Assembly: GCA_016859345.1 (NCBI GenBank) | Contig: CM029134.1 | Coordinates: forward strand, 13,110,060-13,174,059 | DNA: 64,000 bases | Reading direction: 5' to 3' | Source: Istiophorus platypterus | Taxonomy: Eukaryota; Chordata; Actinopteri; Istiophoriformes; Istiophoridae | Shown: in pieces, positions 1 through 13,265 of the stretch | How positions within the stretch are numbered: the stretch's first letter is position 1 | How the letters are laid out: each line of letters begins with the position of its first letter | The notes under the pieces: model-generated | The model's database searches: none | What the model saw: the letters and a program-made list of their open reading frames with translations, nothing else | What the model was told of the DNA's origin: nothing | Translations under genes and position numbers: made by a program

Positions 1-152
1 GAAAAGAAAAGAAAACAAGGTTTGAATCAAAGGAGCAGGGAAAGAGTAGATTCTAGCTTCTGTAGAGAGCAGCTACGTGACTTAAAAGTTGTTCTCCCAA
101 AGGGACTAACTACATATTAACATAAATAATTAACAACAATGTATTAGTAAAA

Positions 153-198
153 TGAGTCATAATCTAATAACTTATGAATCAAATCATAAATTGACTCA
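153..198. promoter_or_regulatory. pair of perfect AP-1 (TRE) heptamers
   Basis: TGAGTCA at 153-159 and TGACTCA at 192-198 are both exact AP-1 sites, placed in an AT-rich stretch 39 bases apart start to start. No gene is visible nearby. Confidence 0.25.
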
Positions 199-2197
199 TT
201 ACATTGTAATTATGTCTTGTTTTTTGATATGTGTGCAGTAATGATAATTACACTGATAATCTATTATGGTTCGTTATGGTATTGTTTAAATATTTTAGAG
301 CTGTCTGCTTCAGATGGAATCCAGGCACAAGCAGATAAAGTGTTTAATCACATTAAACAGTTAAAAACAAATTTGCCACACAAACAACAGATGTATGAAT
401 AGGAGCTGCAAATTGTAAAAGCTTTCATCAACGGGTTGTATTCTGGACAATGGCATTAAACAGCAAAAGCCGCAATACAGCCGTCTAATCTGACACGTGA
501 TTTGTATTGTATTGTCCTTGGACCAACCGGTAAAAATATACTATTTGTAATTCATTTCCTATTCACTGCCTGTATCTAATGTAGTAATATGTTTTTTGTA
601 ATATTTTTTTTGTGGTGAATTCAAACCACTTGCTGTTACACACTAATTAAAACATCATGAGGCTGAGAAGAGGTTTCTCGCTACACTAGAGACCATGAAA
701 AATTAATCTCCAATTACTTTCGGACATGGTACTGTCAAATAAACCTACTGCTTTAAATATTTTTTCTCACCATAAGGAGTGTTCCTGTCAACCTACATTT
801 CAGCATCATGCATCAAAATAGAGCATCTCCTCCAATACTTAACACACCCACTCAGAGCAAACACACACAACCGAATGTTTCCGTGCCTACACTGGTTTAT
901 AAAGAAGGCTTATTACAAACTACAGTGCACACTAAATAGAGGTTTCACGTTATCACGTCATCTATAGCATCCACAGTCCGCGTAGAGCAGAGGAGTCGAT
1001 TAAATGGACCATGTTCTGCTCTGTGCCGATGTAGGACTGAACAGTAGTGCTATATAATGGTGAAGTTCAATATTCTCCAGCTAGCAACCTATGTCCTGCA
1101 AAATCCATTATCAAACAGGCCTCTTCTTAAGAGTATAAAGACCAGACCTTTGCATGTCTGGGTGCGTATACAGCGTTATTATTGCTGAGAACACAGGGAT
1201 TAAGGGGGCACCCACTGAGTAATAAACTGTCCCTACTCCCAAGCCCCATATTGTTTGTTTATTGTTTGCTCTGGCAATATGTAACCTCCTTTTAATCTCT
1301 AACAATTAATTAGCCTCTTTATGCTTTCAATTTTGTTGTCTTTTAAATGCAGTTTTAATGTTTCTTAATGACTTAATTTTAATGTTCTAATTAATCTATG
1401 CCTCTTTAAAGCACTTTTAATCGCCTTGTGTCTGAATGGTGATATATATACACACACATAAACTTGCCTGAATATCTTCTCTCATGAAGTTTTTTGGAAA
1501 CAAAGCCCATCCCTAAACTGACGTCTCTTCAATCATCAGCTGGATCATAAACTGGGACACAGAAATGTTTCTGGTGGGTACCAGTGAGAGAAAAATGACT
1601 TCACTTTGATTCTCTAGCTAGAAAAACTCCAAACTGATTCTCTGGCTGAATTTTCTTTTTATTTATTTATTTTCTTGCTGCAGGGTCTAAAACATTTTAA
1701 GTTCTTCCCTTTTTCCCCTCGCGCAGTTCTCCCAGAGCATCTTGAAAGAGATTTCAAAAATGTCATTAATTATTAGCATCTCCCTTGTCAGTGGAGTTCA
1801 GTGTGAGAGATAGAGAATGGGCCCACGTCTCTTATGTGTTGGCAGTGATTGGTAAACATAAAAAAGCTAGCCTAATTCAAGAGTAAAAGTAACTCAGTAC
1901 ACCGGAGGATATTTCAAACTGGCGCTGCCAGTAACTGCGGCAAAATACACGCTGTGAAAAGAGGCCTGTGAGGAAATGTGTGAAAACATTATCTGAATAT
2001 TACAACAGAATTTCATATGCCAAGGGAGCCCGGGAATAGTGCGAGCTATCTGTTCGGATCCATTCAGGTCGTTTTCGCCTTAATAAGCATTGAGCCTTCA
2101 ACCTCTGGGAAGTCATTTTTAACAAGAGACCAATTTCACCATCTTGTACCCAAGAAATACATGATGAATTTCAAAATAAAACTAAAAAAAATAACAT

Positions 2198-2205
<8 letters not shown>

Positions 2206-2238
<33 letters not shown>
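2206..2238 (+). repeat. CA microsatellite
   Basis: An uninterrupted CA run preceded by CT repeats. Simple sequence without gene context. Confidence 0.95.
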
Positions 2239-2240
<2 letters not shown>

Positions 2241-2429
2241 AACACTTTGGGCAACACATTTGAGTTGGGAATGGGCTTCTCATCATCTGCTAGATAATGA
2301 GTAGCCCATCCTCAGTCACTGCTTAGTTTAAGCTTAATATCAAATCCAAAATCGTCTCCTCTGCCCCGAGAACACTCGATTCTCGCTATGTGACCTCTTA
2401 AAATAGTGATTCAACTTTTTCTGATGGTT

Positions 2430-2720
2430 ATATTTTTCCATGCTTATTCGCTTACTTGCAAAGTCAGAGGACACCAATCCCATATCTGGACTCCCATGTC
2501 TATACGGTACAAATGAAGCCACAGCCAGGAGACTGTTAGCTTAGCTTAGCACAAAGGCATTGAACATCTAGCCTGGCTCTGTCCAAGGATGACAAAACTC
2601 TACAACAATAACCCCTGTAAAACTTTGGATTTTTACGCTATAGTTTCCGTACAGATTAAAAACAAGACACAGTGAGTGAGTTTCAGAGGTGCTGGCAGGT
2701 GACCTTTGTTACCTTTGGTA
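2430..2720 (-). repeat. degraded teleost interspersed repeat
   Basis: The stretch around GTTAGCTTAGCTTAGC, with TAGCCTGGCTCTGTCC and TTCCGTACAGATTAAAAA nearby, matches wording I recall from a repeat very common in percomorph genomes, here in reverse orientation. No coding remains are seen. The family name and exact ends are not certain. Confidence 0.55.
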
Positions 2721-2745
2721 TCAGTCTCCTTGATTAATTCTCAGC

Positions 2746-2774
2746 AAAAATAAATAAATAAATAAATAAATAAA
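2746..2774 (+). repeat. AAAT microsatellite
   Basis: About seven tandem TAAA units just right of the degraded repeat at 2430-2720. Confidence 0.9.
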
Positions 2775-3030
2775 CAACATTTTTCCCAAAACCTTGAGCT
2801 GCTCTTTTAGTCACCTTCAAGCCAAACAGCAACAAAGCTGAAACTGTAGCTCCTACCAGTTTATAATCTGCAAACATCATCCTACATTATTTCTAATTTA
2901 ATTTTCTGTTGACGTTAGCAGTCATTTTATGGACACTATAATGCAAAGTTTCCTATTACAGCTTCAAATAACATTACAGTACAAAAACTGACAAGGCTAT
3001 TTGATGCATAGAACCTGTGTGAATTTTAAG

Positions 3031-3096
3031 TGACTGACTGACTGAATGATTGATTGATTGATTGATCAATCGATTGATTGATTGATTGATTGATTG
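3031..3096 (+). repeat. TGAC/TGAT tetranucleotide repeat with an inverted centre
   Basis: TGAC units pass into GATT units. Around 3061-3075 the phrase GATTGATCAATCGATTG gives a short palindrome within the array. Confidence 0.9.
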
Positions 3097-4013
3097 CCTG
3101 GCTGGTCGATCGGGAGTCAGGTTGTGCTGAGGCACTTAACTTTCACTAAACCTGTATGTTTTACTCACAGCTGTGGTCTCGGGTGGTACAGCAGCACGAG
3201 TGTTAAAAAATATTAAAGTGTTTAAAATTCTCCCGCAGAACAAGTGTCAGCAAACATCACGCGCGCTGCCATAGTATGATCAATGCGAAAAGACTGGGTA
3301 CGTGTCTTCAAAGGCTCCCGAGTGAAGCCTCATCACTCTCGGAGAAATGTGCCACTGTCAGTCAGTGATGGGCAGAGAGGCCATACTGCTTCTGGCCCAC
3401 AGTTTTCATGCAAAGCAGTGAGGATCTAATTACCAGGCAGGGCAGGGGGGATACTGTATGCCAGGCCTCATTTGGAGTCACAGACAAGATCCCTTGGGAG
3501 AGACAAGAGAAACTCAGGCTCCATACACTGTCCACTTCTATTTCAATGCTTGTCATTCTGAAGAGATTCCCTCTCCCGAATAATTGATGGCTTGATATGG
3601 TGTTAGGGGAACCGCCGGCACTCATGCTGATGTTCTGCTCCCTAAATTCTGTGTGGAATTTGTAGAATGTTTGGCATTTTGGGGTTTTCTTATTTATGGT
3701 GTTCCAGAAGGTAAAATATAACACAAAAAAAAGAAATAAGTTTTATTTCCTCACAAATGAAATGGGAAATCAAAGAGAAAAATTTAGAAGAATAACGTTA
3801 TGTGATCAATAAGAAATGGTGCGGCAGGGAGTTCTTTTTGTATTTCATCCCCACATTAACGAGAAATAGTTGCTCTTCATATGGGAACATAGTTGTCCCT
3901 GCAAGTTCTGTTGTTTCTGCTCCAAAATAATTCATTAATAAGTGAAGAGCAATTTGCCGAAACAAATGTGGTACTTGATTTATCATTGAAGTAATTTATT
4001 AAGCCAAATGTAC

Positions 4014-4042
4014 GGGGGGTGGGGGTGGGGGGGTGGGGGGGG
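4014..4042 (+). repeat. G-rich tract with four G runs (G-quadruplex motif)
   Basis: Runs of six, five, seven and eight G are separated by single T bases, an ideal short-loop G-quadruplex pattern. It could also be a slippage-prone spot for assembly. Confidence 0.85.
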
Positions 4043-4738
4043 CATCACAAGTGATTTTATAACATCGGCTTGGGTTCTAACCAAGTCTGATGCGTCATTT
4101 TGTGACACTGTATTGATCAAACAGTAAATTGAAAAAGTAATTCAGAGAATCAGTCGATTAGAGATTAAACAAAATGAAAACAGTTGCAGCTCCATTCCTC
4201 ACACATAATTTCTGGTGCACATCGCAAAGATTAGTTGCTGCTAAGTGAACGAAATCTCGTGCTGTATTTCATCACAAATGTTATTGTTCATGGAGTAAAA
4301 GAATATCTTAGATCCAGAGAGTAAAACTTTCAAACATTCAAACTGAGCTTTTTTCTCATGGTGCCTGTAGGAGATGAGATGAACGGGAATGCTTAAAATC
4401 TACAGGGATATCAAAGAATATCACAAGGAAAAGAGCCTTCATCTCAGAAGTGAATGTGTAAAGGGTGAGATTATGTAGTCACACAGGCAATGGTGCAGTG
4501 ATAAAATTTTAACATAAAGGCTCAACTTTATTATCTCGACCCATTCACCCAAACACAACCATCACGACCAAGGTTTTATATCTCAGCACATATGAAAGAC
4601 GTACAACACCAAGCTGCATTCACAGCGCTTTACGTCATTTTTCTGATAACCAAACACACAAACACACAGCTAGAATGAAAGCGCTTTGGGTTTTTTTTAA
4701 ATCTTAGATCACATCCTCAACACAGCTGCAGAATGCCT

Positions 4739-4798
4739 GGGGGGTGGGGGTTGGAATTGGATGGGTGGGGGAGGAGAGGGGGATGAAGGGGTAGTGGG
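4739..4798 (+). repeat. second G-rich tract
   Basis: At least five runs of three or more G (GGGGTGGGGG, GGGTGGGGG, GAGGGGG, GGGG, GGG) occur in 60 bases. They could form alternative quadruplexes, less ideal than the tract at 4014. Confidence 0.6.
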
Positions 4799-4977
4799 CT
4801 GCTGGCATGTTTTTCCCAGGATGCTCAGGCTGCACAAGTTATGCGAGATGCCGGGGTTTTCTGAGGATAGGTTTCCTCTCTCACTGGTCGAGCAATTTAA
4901 CCATGGGATCTGAAAAAGCCATGATGCACCAGAAAGAGTATTTATTTTCTGCGTGAAAAACCCGAGGTTGGTGGTGA

Positions 4978-5020
4978 AGGAGGAGGAGGAGGAGGAGGAG
5001 GAGGAGGAGGAGGAAGAGGG
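4978..5020 (+). repeat. GGA trinucleotide repeat
   Basis: A purine-only run of AGG/GGA triplets. An open frame across it reads poly-Glu, but nothing supports coding. Confidence 0.9.
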
Positions 5021-5689
5021 CCAAAATGCCGGTGTTTGTCCAGCCTCTCAAATCAGGTGGGCTGGTCAGAGATCATTGTTTAAGCCCGCTTGTAGAATCA
5101 AAGCTGACCTGACTTGTCTTGTGAAATTGACAGTGAGTCCACTAGATCCTTGGGGAGCCTCTAATAATAAAGTATTGTCATCTTTGATTTATAACATTTG
5201 AAACAAGTTTTAAAGTTTTCAGCATGGATCAAAGTTTTATATCCAGTGTGAAAGAAACAACTTTTTTCCATTTGCACTTTTCACCTGCCTCAGTGTAATT
5301 TATTTTTGATCAAGAGGCCAACTCCTTAATTCCAGGGTCAGGGGATTCCAAAAATAAACGTGATAATCTGACTAGCACAGCCCTCAAGTCATATTGAGTT
5401 TTATGGTGTTACTGTATCTGACTCAATCGTATAATCCCACAGTTTAGCATTAAAGCTTTCAGCACTCTCAGGTTTAGTCTGGCGATCACCGTGTCACAAC
5501 ATTTCAGGGAGAGAGACTCTCTCACTCTGCATTTTAAAGTAAAGGTTCTATTTTTGTCAGCAGTTCACGTCATGCCAAATCGCTCCCCATAAAAAGCCCA
5601 AGTGAGGTAATACTCCTCTAGGCACAAAATGACTATCTGTCTTTGATCCTGCAAATCATTCGTGTAAGAATATATCTCACTGATTTATG

Positions 5690-6300
5690 ATGTTGAAGAC
5701 CCAAGTCCACTAACAAAGCTGGTTTAAGTCTCAAAACGAGGAAGGAAATTACATAGTGTTAACATGGAATCTGAAATTAGAATCCCTCCGAATACATTGA
5801 TGCAATTGTAATTTTGCAATTATAATCATTAGATTCCGTGGATTTCAGACCGTACAGAGAACTCAGATAGCAGATTGCAATTATATGGCCCATAACTGCC
5901 TAATTTATCACTGTATATTAAGGCTCAATATGCTGGTAAACACACAACATAGGCCATTATTCATTAATGTAAATTCATTAGACATGTTGATTAGAGGCAT
6001 CCCAAACCCAGGGATTCACACAAGTGTCAGGTAAATGTGGATGATTGGTCGGTTTGCTGTTCTGGCAGCTGAATAGGCTGACGATGAGGTCAAGCAATTA
6101 GTGGGGGCCACTGAAAAAAGACCCGTGTGACCGTCTAATTCAGCAGCATATACTTGTGAAAAAAAATAGTTTCTTTCCTTTATAAACCTAATAATTAACA
6201 TTCCTGCCACCGCAGCAGAGGACATGTTACAGATAATCTGGCTGGAGACTGGCTGCAGTGCACGGAGAACGGATAGGGCCTGCTAAGGAGATGATTAGAA
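5690..6300. other. AT-rich stretch resembling a conserved non-coding element
   Basis: The stretch has high sequence complexity and repeated TAAT and ATTA homeodomain-type cores (for example CATTATTCATTAATG at about 5955, TAATTAAC at about 6190), with no microsatellite and no open frame of note. Such composition is typical of developmental enhancers, but conservation cannot be seen from one sequence. Confidence 0.2.
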
Positions 6301-8320
6301 ACTACAAAGGGAAGATTTAGATCATGTTTGGAGGCGGGTGTGTGTATGTGTGTCTAATGCATCTGGATGAGAAAGAGAGGCACCCAAAGAGCGGGAAAGG
6401 CAGAGGGGAGGAGGAGATGGTGGGGGCAGGAAAGGGAATTGAGTATGCTCATGCATGCATGTATTTGGAAATCCTTACATTGCAGCCTAGTAGCGGAGGT
6501 CAGCGAGGCAGTGAGAGGTCAGGAATAATTTATCACAGTGAATTAAGTAAAGAAGATGTCGCTGCTGCGCGGCCTCCTCCCCTGTTGTGATTAAAAAGGA
6601 ACAAGCGGTGACAGAGGACATCCGGAGGTCACTGTCATCGTCGATTCAGCCTCCACTCAAAAATACCATAGCCTTTAACCCTCCGCTGAAAGCCCCTTAT
6701 ACAGTATGTGATCATTGCATAGCAAAAGGAGGAGAGGATTACTTTTGCCAAGGACAGGCTTAAATAAACAGCGCTCACAAACAATGATCAGCTGGATGAA
6801 TTAAGAACCGGAACCAACCTGACACATATTCATATCTGCAGCTGTGTCACGCCAGACATACTACAGGTGATGATTTAACAAACAGATTCAACACGCACTG
6901 CACACACGTTTAAGAAAAGGTAGGGTGTAAAAATTGGATTAAGCTTAATCCAACCAGGCTACATTGGAGGTCTGTTCTAAATCTGAGCATTGTCAGAAGA
7001 AAAACACCTTGTGTAAAAATAATGTCTCAACTCTCTATGGATCATCATTCTAAAGCTATGAAGGGACATTTGCCCATAATAACCCTGCTGTTTCTCCGAA
7101 AAAGGGATAAGCTGAATTATTGTGGAAATAAATAAAGCAATCATCAGGCACAGAAGCAGCTGAGGCTGAAACCTTTTCATTTTCTAATATACAGCAAAAG
7201 GCCATTGAGCACTTATGGTAAGAATGGCTGTCAGCTGTTTTCCTCCCCTGGGTAAACACAATTTGGATTGTTTAGGATTATTTCAAGCAGGCCTCCACTG
7301 AGAATCAAAACAATAAGTTGACATCTCTGCCCCTTGTGTTGGATCACTCATTTATGCACAGCCTCGCCGTCCCTGTTCTCCATGCAGGACATGTCGCCTC
7401 GGTCATGCAATCAGCCTCTGACAAAATTGCCCCCAGGGAGCTGGGCGGTAATATCATGGGGCTTGACTTTGTGTCAGTTTTCTAGTTCTGTGAAAGCAGA
7501 GACAATAAAAACGAGACAATAAGAAAACTATGCTTGTGAAATTTATCATACTCTCATATGACATGCAGGATTTTTCTGTATTTCGCGATACATCGCAATA
7601 AACCGTCCTAAAAAATTAAATTATGCTATGACTTTTCTTATATTTAGGCATGAGAAATAAATGTAACGTGGTAATTCTTCTCATGTTTATATGAAAAGTT
7701 GCAATTTGCTAAATATATAATCTAAAATATTACACTGTAACTTTTAAATATATTATCAAATACATGCTAATACATTAGAAAAATTATATTACTTATTTTC
7801 AGTGCATTTAGTAGGATAACACAGAATATATGTATCTTAATGACTTCTTTGCTTTTTAAATCATTAAAATCATGATTCAAGCAAAAATGCTAAACATTTC
7901 AGCATCTCAGATGTTGAGATGTTGTCGAATTTGCTTCTATTCCTTGTCTTAACATTATTGTAAACTGAATATCTTTGGAGTTTGTACTGTTGCTTCAACA
8001 GTGCAGGAGATTTTATAATGTCACATTGGCCTTTAGGAAAATTGTGATTGCGATTAGTTGAGGACATAATCCACAGAGTAATCACTTATGAATATGATCA
8101 TTAATTGCAGCTGTAGTATGTCTCAGTCCCATGTTATTAGATATGAAACATGGCAAACCTTGTTCATTGCTATCATTGCATTTGAATGTAATTTGTACAG
8201 AGGTAATAACACACCATTTATGACGTTACACACCAACTGCAGTTAGAATCAGTGACCCATAAACATCAGATAGCAGCGTTTCTGCTGTCTGTCCCTCTTT
8301 GGAGGAGAGGACAGGATCTC

Positions 8321-8321
8321 T

Positions 8322-8355
<34 letters not shown>
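8321..8355 (+). repeat. GT microsatellite
   Basis: A GT run inside a longer GT-rich stretch. Open frames crossing it on both strands are low complexity. Confidence 0.95.
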
Positions 8356-8357
<2 letters not shown>

Positions 8358-11213
8358 AGGGGTAAAAGCATGCACGTGTGCATGAAGGGCAGGGCAGAGG
8401 CAGCAGTCTCCCAGAGGAGAATTTTTTTGAAAGAGCCTCCCATGACCAGGCTTGATCCCATCCCTTCATTCTTCAGCGGGGGTTGTGCATGCATATGTCT
8501 GAGTCTGTGTGTGAGGGAATGTGTGTGTATCCGCACGCTAAGCATTGGGGATTTGCAGATCTTTCTAACGGCTGTCCCCCTTGAGGTCAGGACTGCACTC
8601 CCACCGACGGCTCGTAACTTCAATGTGACTGACAGCTTGGTGCAGCCCGGAAACAGCCCACCAGGAGGGTCCAAACACCTGGTCGCTGAAGAATCTCACC
8701 GGCAATGAGGCGACAGAGGAGAAGCTGCTCTCCCTGCATTGTGCCCACGCAAACGCTGAACCGCCAGTCTCAGTGTCTGCCTCTTTGTCTGTCTGCTCGT
8801 TTTTTGTCAGCACAGCACTGTAAGACCTAAACTTCAACGGGCCCAGCTGGATGTGACAGGTTGACGGACTCACAATAAACAAAAAAAAAAAAAGCCAGTG
8901 GGATGACACTGTTAAAAAACAGGCTTTCTGAAAGAACACCTTTACGCTTTCATGCTTCGTTTTTGTAGACACAAACTCAATTCCATGTTTTAAGGGAAAC
9001 AAGTTCATAATTTTTTTCTCACAGTTTGATCTGACTAAACACTGACTCTCTGTTGTGCTTCTGTGACTGTGTTTACCACGAATAACAAGAAAACTACAAG
9101 AAAAAGTCCCGCCACATCGGTGCAAACACTCCCACATGCCATCTGCCTTCTTTCTCCCTCGGGGGGTAAACTGTGAGCCATTTTAGTTAGGATGCCCACT
9201 CATCAATCAGCAGGGCTGTTCCACAAGCCATCCAACCCAGCTTGAACCAGAGGACCCTCATAATTGAATATTAAACCCCTGGCGAGAAGAAAGGCAAACT
9301 ACTGTGATGCTGACTGGAGGCTATTATGTGTCGGTGCCATAGCGATGGCACAGATACATGTGGCGCTGTTCAATGCAGTGCCAACTGCATCCTGCCAACC
9401 CTCAGGTTAATCTGTCACGCCGTCATAATTTCAATCTTTCGAAACAATGAAACGTATCTGCAGACACACTCTCGCACAGGGGTCCACACACAAAAGCCGG
9501 CTAAGAAAACGTACTTATACGCACACACACAGTGCGTCAACATAGCTGACTTCAAATAAGTGGTGAAGAGGAACACTGTTTGAATTGCTTCTAGTTAAAC
9601 CAAGAAAGGAATTTGGCTTCCAGTGTTTTTTTATTTTGCGCCCTGTTTAATGCAGCAGGCTGAAGGAGAACAGGGAGGGATGAATCCGCAGAGATCAAAC
9701 TAAAGATTATGGAGCAGCCTGTGACTCTGCAAATACAGATGTGATTGTATTTCTCATGGGATTTAAAAGGAAAAGGATGAGGTGAGGCATAAGGAGTTAA
9801 GACACAAGGAAATGGTGTCTTTCTGGTGCTGCGCCCACATAATCCGCTGTATGAAATGGATGTCGAGGCGGAACATGATGTTGGGAGGTACTCTTGAAAA
9901 GTTCAAAGGATGCTTTGTGTACTGTTACAAATTTGAATTCTTCAAAAGTAAAAACACTTTCAGCAACAGAGACGTAGCCACGGGGTTTCTGCAGAAGTAA
10001 ACTGGGTTCTCTGATCTGTGCATTCTGATATGCCAGAACGGTTAAAAACATTCTTCTTTTCTTTTTTTTTTGGTGAGAGCAATGTCTCGTCCAGTTTCCC
10101 TAATGATCTGACACAAACTTACAGCTGCTTTTTAAAGTTTCCAATTAACTGCGGGTAAATCGTATATCCACTGCCAGTGCACTCTGTTAAATCAGTCGTA
10201 AAAATATGCAAACAAAGCCAAATAAGACCATCGAAACCGAGTTTTCAAAATGAAGTTTCTTTTTTCTTTTCACAGGAAGCCGGACTTCTAGCCTTTAAAA
10301 AGCTTCAACCAAAACAACATACCAGCCCCCCTGTTGTATTGAGAGGCTCCTTGTGAAAGGCCGCCAATAGACTGACTGCAGAGAAATGCCTCTTTCAAAC
10401 TCAAACTTGCATCAGCTGCTGACAGGCAGCCCGGAATGAAAACGTCCACATGATGTGCGTCCCTTCCAGCTAAATGATCTGTGGGGATAAAGTGATTAAA
10501 ATGAGCAGAGAACCTCCCGAGGAAAACAAAGAATGCGACCAACAGCTTTTAAAGATTGGCTGTTGTGACAGGCAGGCACAACAAAACTAGAATTAAGATG
10601 TTTCCTGTTTTCATTAAGAGAGTAAATGATCTCCGCGACATTTAGCATCTCTCCAACTCATCAATGTTTAATGGTGTAAATCTAAAAGGGGAGTAAGCGA
10701 TACTGTAATATTATGACCGAGCTAACAAATTCAAACCGAGAGTACACTAATTATGCGGGTGTTAAGTTTCGCTATATGTGGGTCAGTTACATCTCTAGCA
10801 TCTTAATATTGCATGGTGGCTTTGCTAAGGCAAGCACAATAGCTATTGTGAGATATTCACGCATTTAAAACACCAGCCACTCCACAGTCCACAAGGTCCA
10901 CAGTCCTTTTCATAAAACCGTTACGCTGGCTGGTTTTCGGGCAGCAGTGCCAGGTAGTTTCTGAATGTGCCGCCAAGGACGAAAAACTTCAAGCAACGGA
11001 GAGTCGACCAGGTACACAGCTGTAATGTGGTCATTTCCATCCATTTTTGGAAATCACTGCCGCCGCAGCATTAACAGAGGATGCCAACCTTCTGTCACAG
11101 CTACAATCATCCCAGCACAGACAGGCTGATACACTGTCTTCCCCTGGGAAAAAAGGCCCTGCTCTTGTCATCATCATTATGTCTTAATAATCATCATTTA
11201 AGCATAAATTGGG

Positions 11214-11264
11214 GGAGAGAGAGAGAGAGAGAGACAGAGAAAGAGATTGGGGGAGAGAGAAAGG
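11214..11264 (+). repeat. GA-rich microsatellite
   Basis: GGGGGAGAGAGA repeated twice around a GACAGAGAAAGAG interruption. Confidence 0.9.
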
Positions 11265-12409
11265 CAGGCATGGGTAGACTAAGAGAGCGGGCAGCACCCT
11301 GTAGATTCATGATGAATGAGGGTGTCAGCTGTATTCACCCAACTAGCTGCGCTGTCTGTGAGAGGGTCGGGCCCCATGCGCTGAGACCTGTCTCATTAAC
11401 CGCGGCGATCATGCATCAACAAGAGAACAAGTGGTATTGGGAAAATAAATCACTTTCTATGAGACAGTGTACCAGCAGTTTTTCAAAGCATAATAACTGT
11501 GTCAGTGGATTAAACATCCATATCACTGCTACTCAGCGGGGCTCTGATGTCTTATCATATTGTAACACCATGTACCGTCACATGTGTTTTTGGGGCTTTC
11601 TCGGGATTCAAACGTAATTATTTTGGATCACGTTAATTACTCTGGATGAATCTTAACAAAAACAAAGTCACCGGATACTCTCGAAATGCTCACTTAGAGG
11701 GAGGAACAGGCAGAATCGCGCACTTCAGAACACCGGACCCCAAATCTCTTGCTCCCCATTGTTTTGGTATCCTGCATTATTGATGTAGAGCTGACATTTT
11801 ATACGCTGCTCTTTTTTTTTCCCCTGTAGCCAAGGCCACAGTGCCTCCGCCGTCACCTGCAGCACTGCCAACCCAATAACCGCACTGACGGACTGCCACA
11901 GCCCCGTGGGGACCGTTGTATTTGTTAGTGACTTTGCTTCACCCTGTTGTGCTCACAACCTTCATAAAGCGTTCGTGTCCCATTTCTCTAACATGCCATG
12001 TTGTGCACACAGAACAAAAAAGGGCAAGCACTCACAACTTCGGCGAGGCCCCTGTGGTCTGAGTACTGCCTGCCTGGTCCTAGGGGCTAAGAACAACTCC
12101 AAGCATCCTGCTTTACCTCCTGCACGTCTAACTGTGGCCCTGGCCGGTGACCTATCAGGGGCGTGGCCCGGGAGTCACCTGGGGTCAGGGTCATACGCTA
12201 CTACGGCACCGGGACGGAAGAAAGTGGACGCAACACGAAACCTGCAAACATTTCCCACAATTCTCAGAACCATCCGGCGCGCTCAAACTACCACAGTCTC
12301 CCTCAACGAATCAAGTCTCCCGTCTGTCCCGATGAGAAACTGTCAGTTCTGCGCTCTGTTTCGTTTTGTTTTTGTTTTTGTGGGCCCCCCTCTCAAATCA
12401 CGATGAAGG

Positions 12410-13265
12410 CTTTGTCCAGCCAACGATGCGGCGTCGGCGCAAAATTTTTGCGAGGGCGCATACGCGCTCTCGCCGCGTTCTTCAAATCGCCAGACGGATC
12501 AGTGACGGATCTTTTCGGTTTCGCCTTCCGAGCTTTTTCCCCCGCACACCCGAGGGGCTTCGCTGGACCGACGTGCCGCTGCCGCCCGGCACCGCGTCGC
12601 TTCGCCCTCGCACATTTCGCCCCTCACAAGAGCGCGGCCGTGCGGCCAGCGTGCGCCCTCCCCTGCACGTTGCTCCCCGTTGTTCCCTCTGAAGCCGGAG
12701 GAAAGAAGCTCAGCCTACCTCGGTCCGCCGTGACGGCTCCGTGTGTGTGTGCGCGTCGACTCGCGGCGGCGGATGGCAAACAATGTGACGTCTGCTGCGA
12801 CGACCACAGTTGGTGTAGGCGCAGAAGTTTTTGACGAGTCGGTGGCTGAGGGATCACGCACGCACGCATGCACGCATGCACCCACTGTGCGTTACTGACT
12901 GACGGGTCTGTCCGTGGAAGCGTCCGTGACAACGCCCCAAACACGAAACCGGTCCGCTCGGTCCGCCGCCGCCGCCGCCACCGGGTCCCTGACGCGTGCT
13001 ACAGACGTCGCTGTCCAACTCGGCTGTGCGCAACGGCGCGCTCCCTCTCTCCCTCCGACAGCGGTGCCCAAAACCAGAGGCTCCCCGAGGACACGTGACC
13101 GACCCACGGTGGGGGGGGGGGGACGGGCACCGGCGCTCGGTCCCCTGGCGGCGGCGGCCGGGATCGGTCGCTCCTCCGCCCCGATGCCCGATCGACGAGC
13201 CCGGGCTGTGCGCGCCCATGCCCCGGCCCCCGTGGCCTCGGGGTGTCGCTGTCATTTGTTTCTAC
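12410..13265. promoter_or_regulatory. CpG island, likely promoter of an unidentified transcript
   Basis: CpG density jumps sharply here compared with the AT-rich flanks. Recognisable sites include a near-consensus CRE (TGACGTCT) at 12786-12793, a CACGTG E-box at about 13094 and a short CGCACGCATG-type repeat at 12856-12880. Several long open frames cross the island on both strands, but they read as low-complexity Arg/Pro/Ala sequence and match nothing I know, as expected where stop codons are rare. A weak minus-strand donor (GAG then GTAGGC) lies at about 12718. It may start a non-coding leader exon of tsc22d3, a divergent lncRNA, or a gene to the left. Confidence 0.6.

Larger units (their letters stand above)
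1..12409. other. non-coding left flank
   Basis: Apart from the separately listed repeats, G-rich tracts and candidate element, I see no recognisable gene, tRNA or rRNA. Open frames longer than 100 codons (for example 8565-9137 minus and 11081-11617 plus) have no recognisable domains. Confidence 0.6.

Noticed and set aside
4953..5201. Frame with a poly-Glu run
   Set aside because: Produced by the GGA microsatellite.
8565..9137. 190-codon minus-strand frame
   Set aside because: No domain, no splice or promoter context, and composition typical of chance translation.
12711..12722. Minus-strand splice donor (GAG then GTAGGC) in the CpG island
   Set aside because: It is a weak match with no supporting frame, so no exon was called.
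12163..12834. 223-codon plus-strand frame in and left of the CpG island
   Set aside because: Long frames are expected where CpG-rich DNA lacks stop codons. The start is not ATG, and the protein is low complexity and unrecognised.
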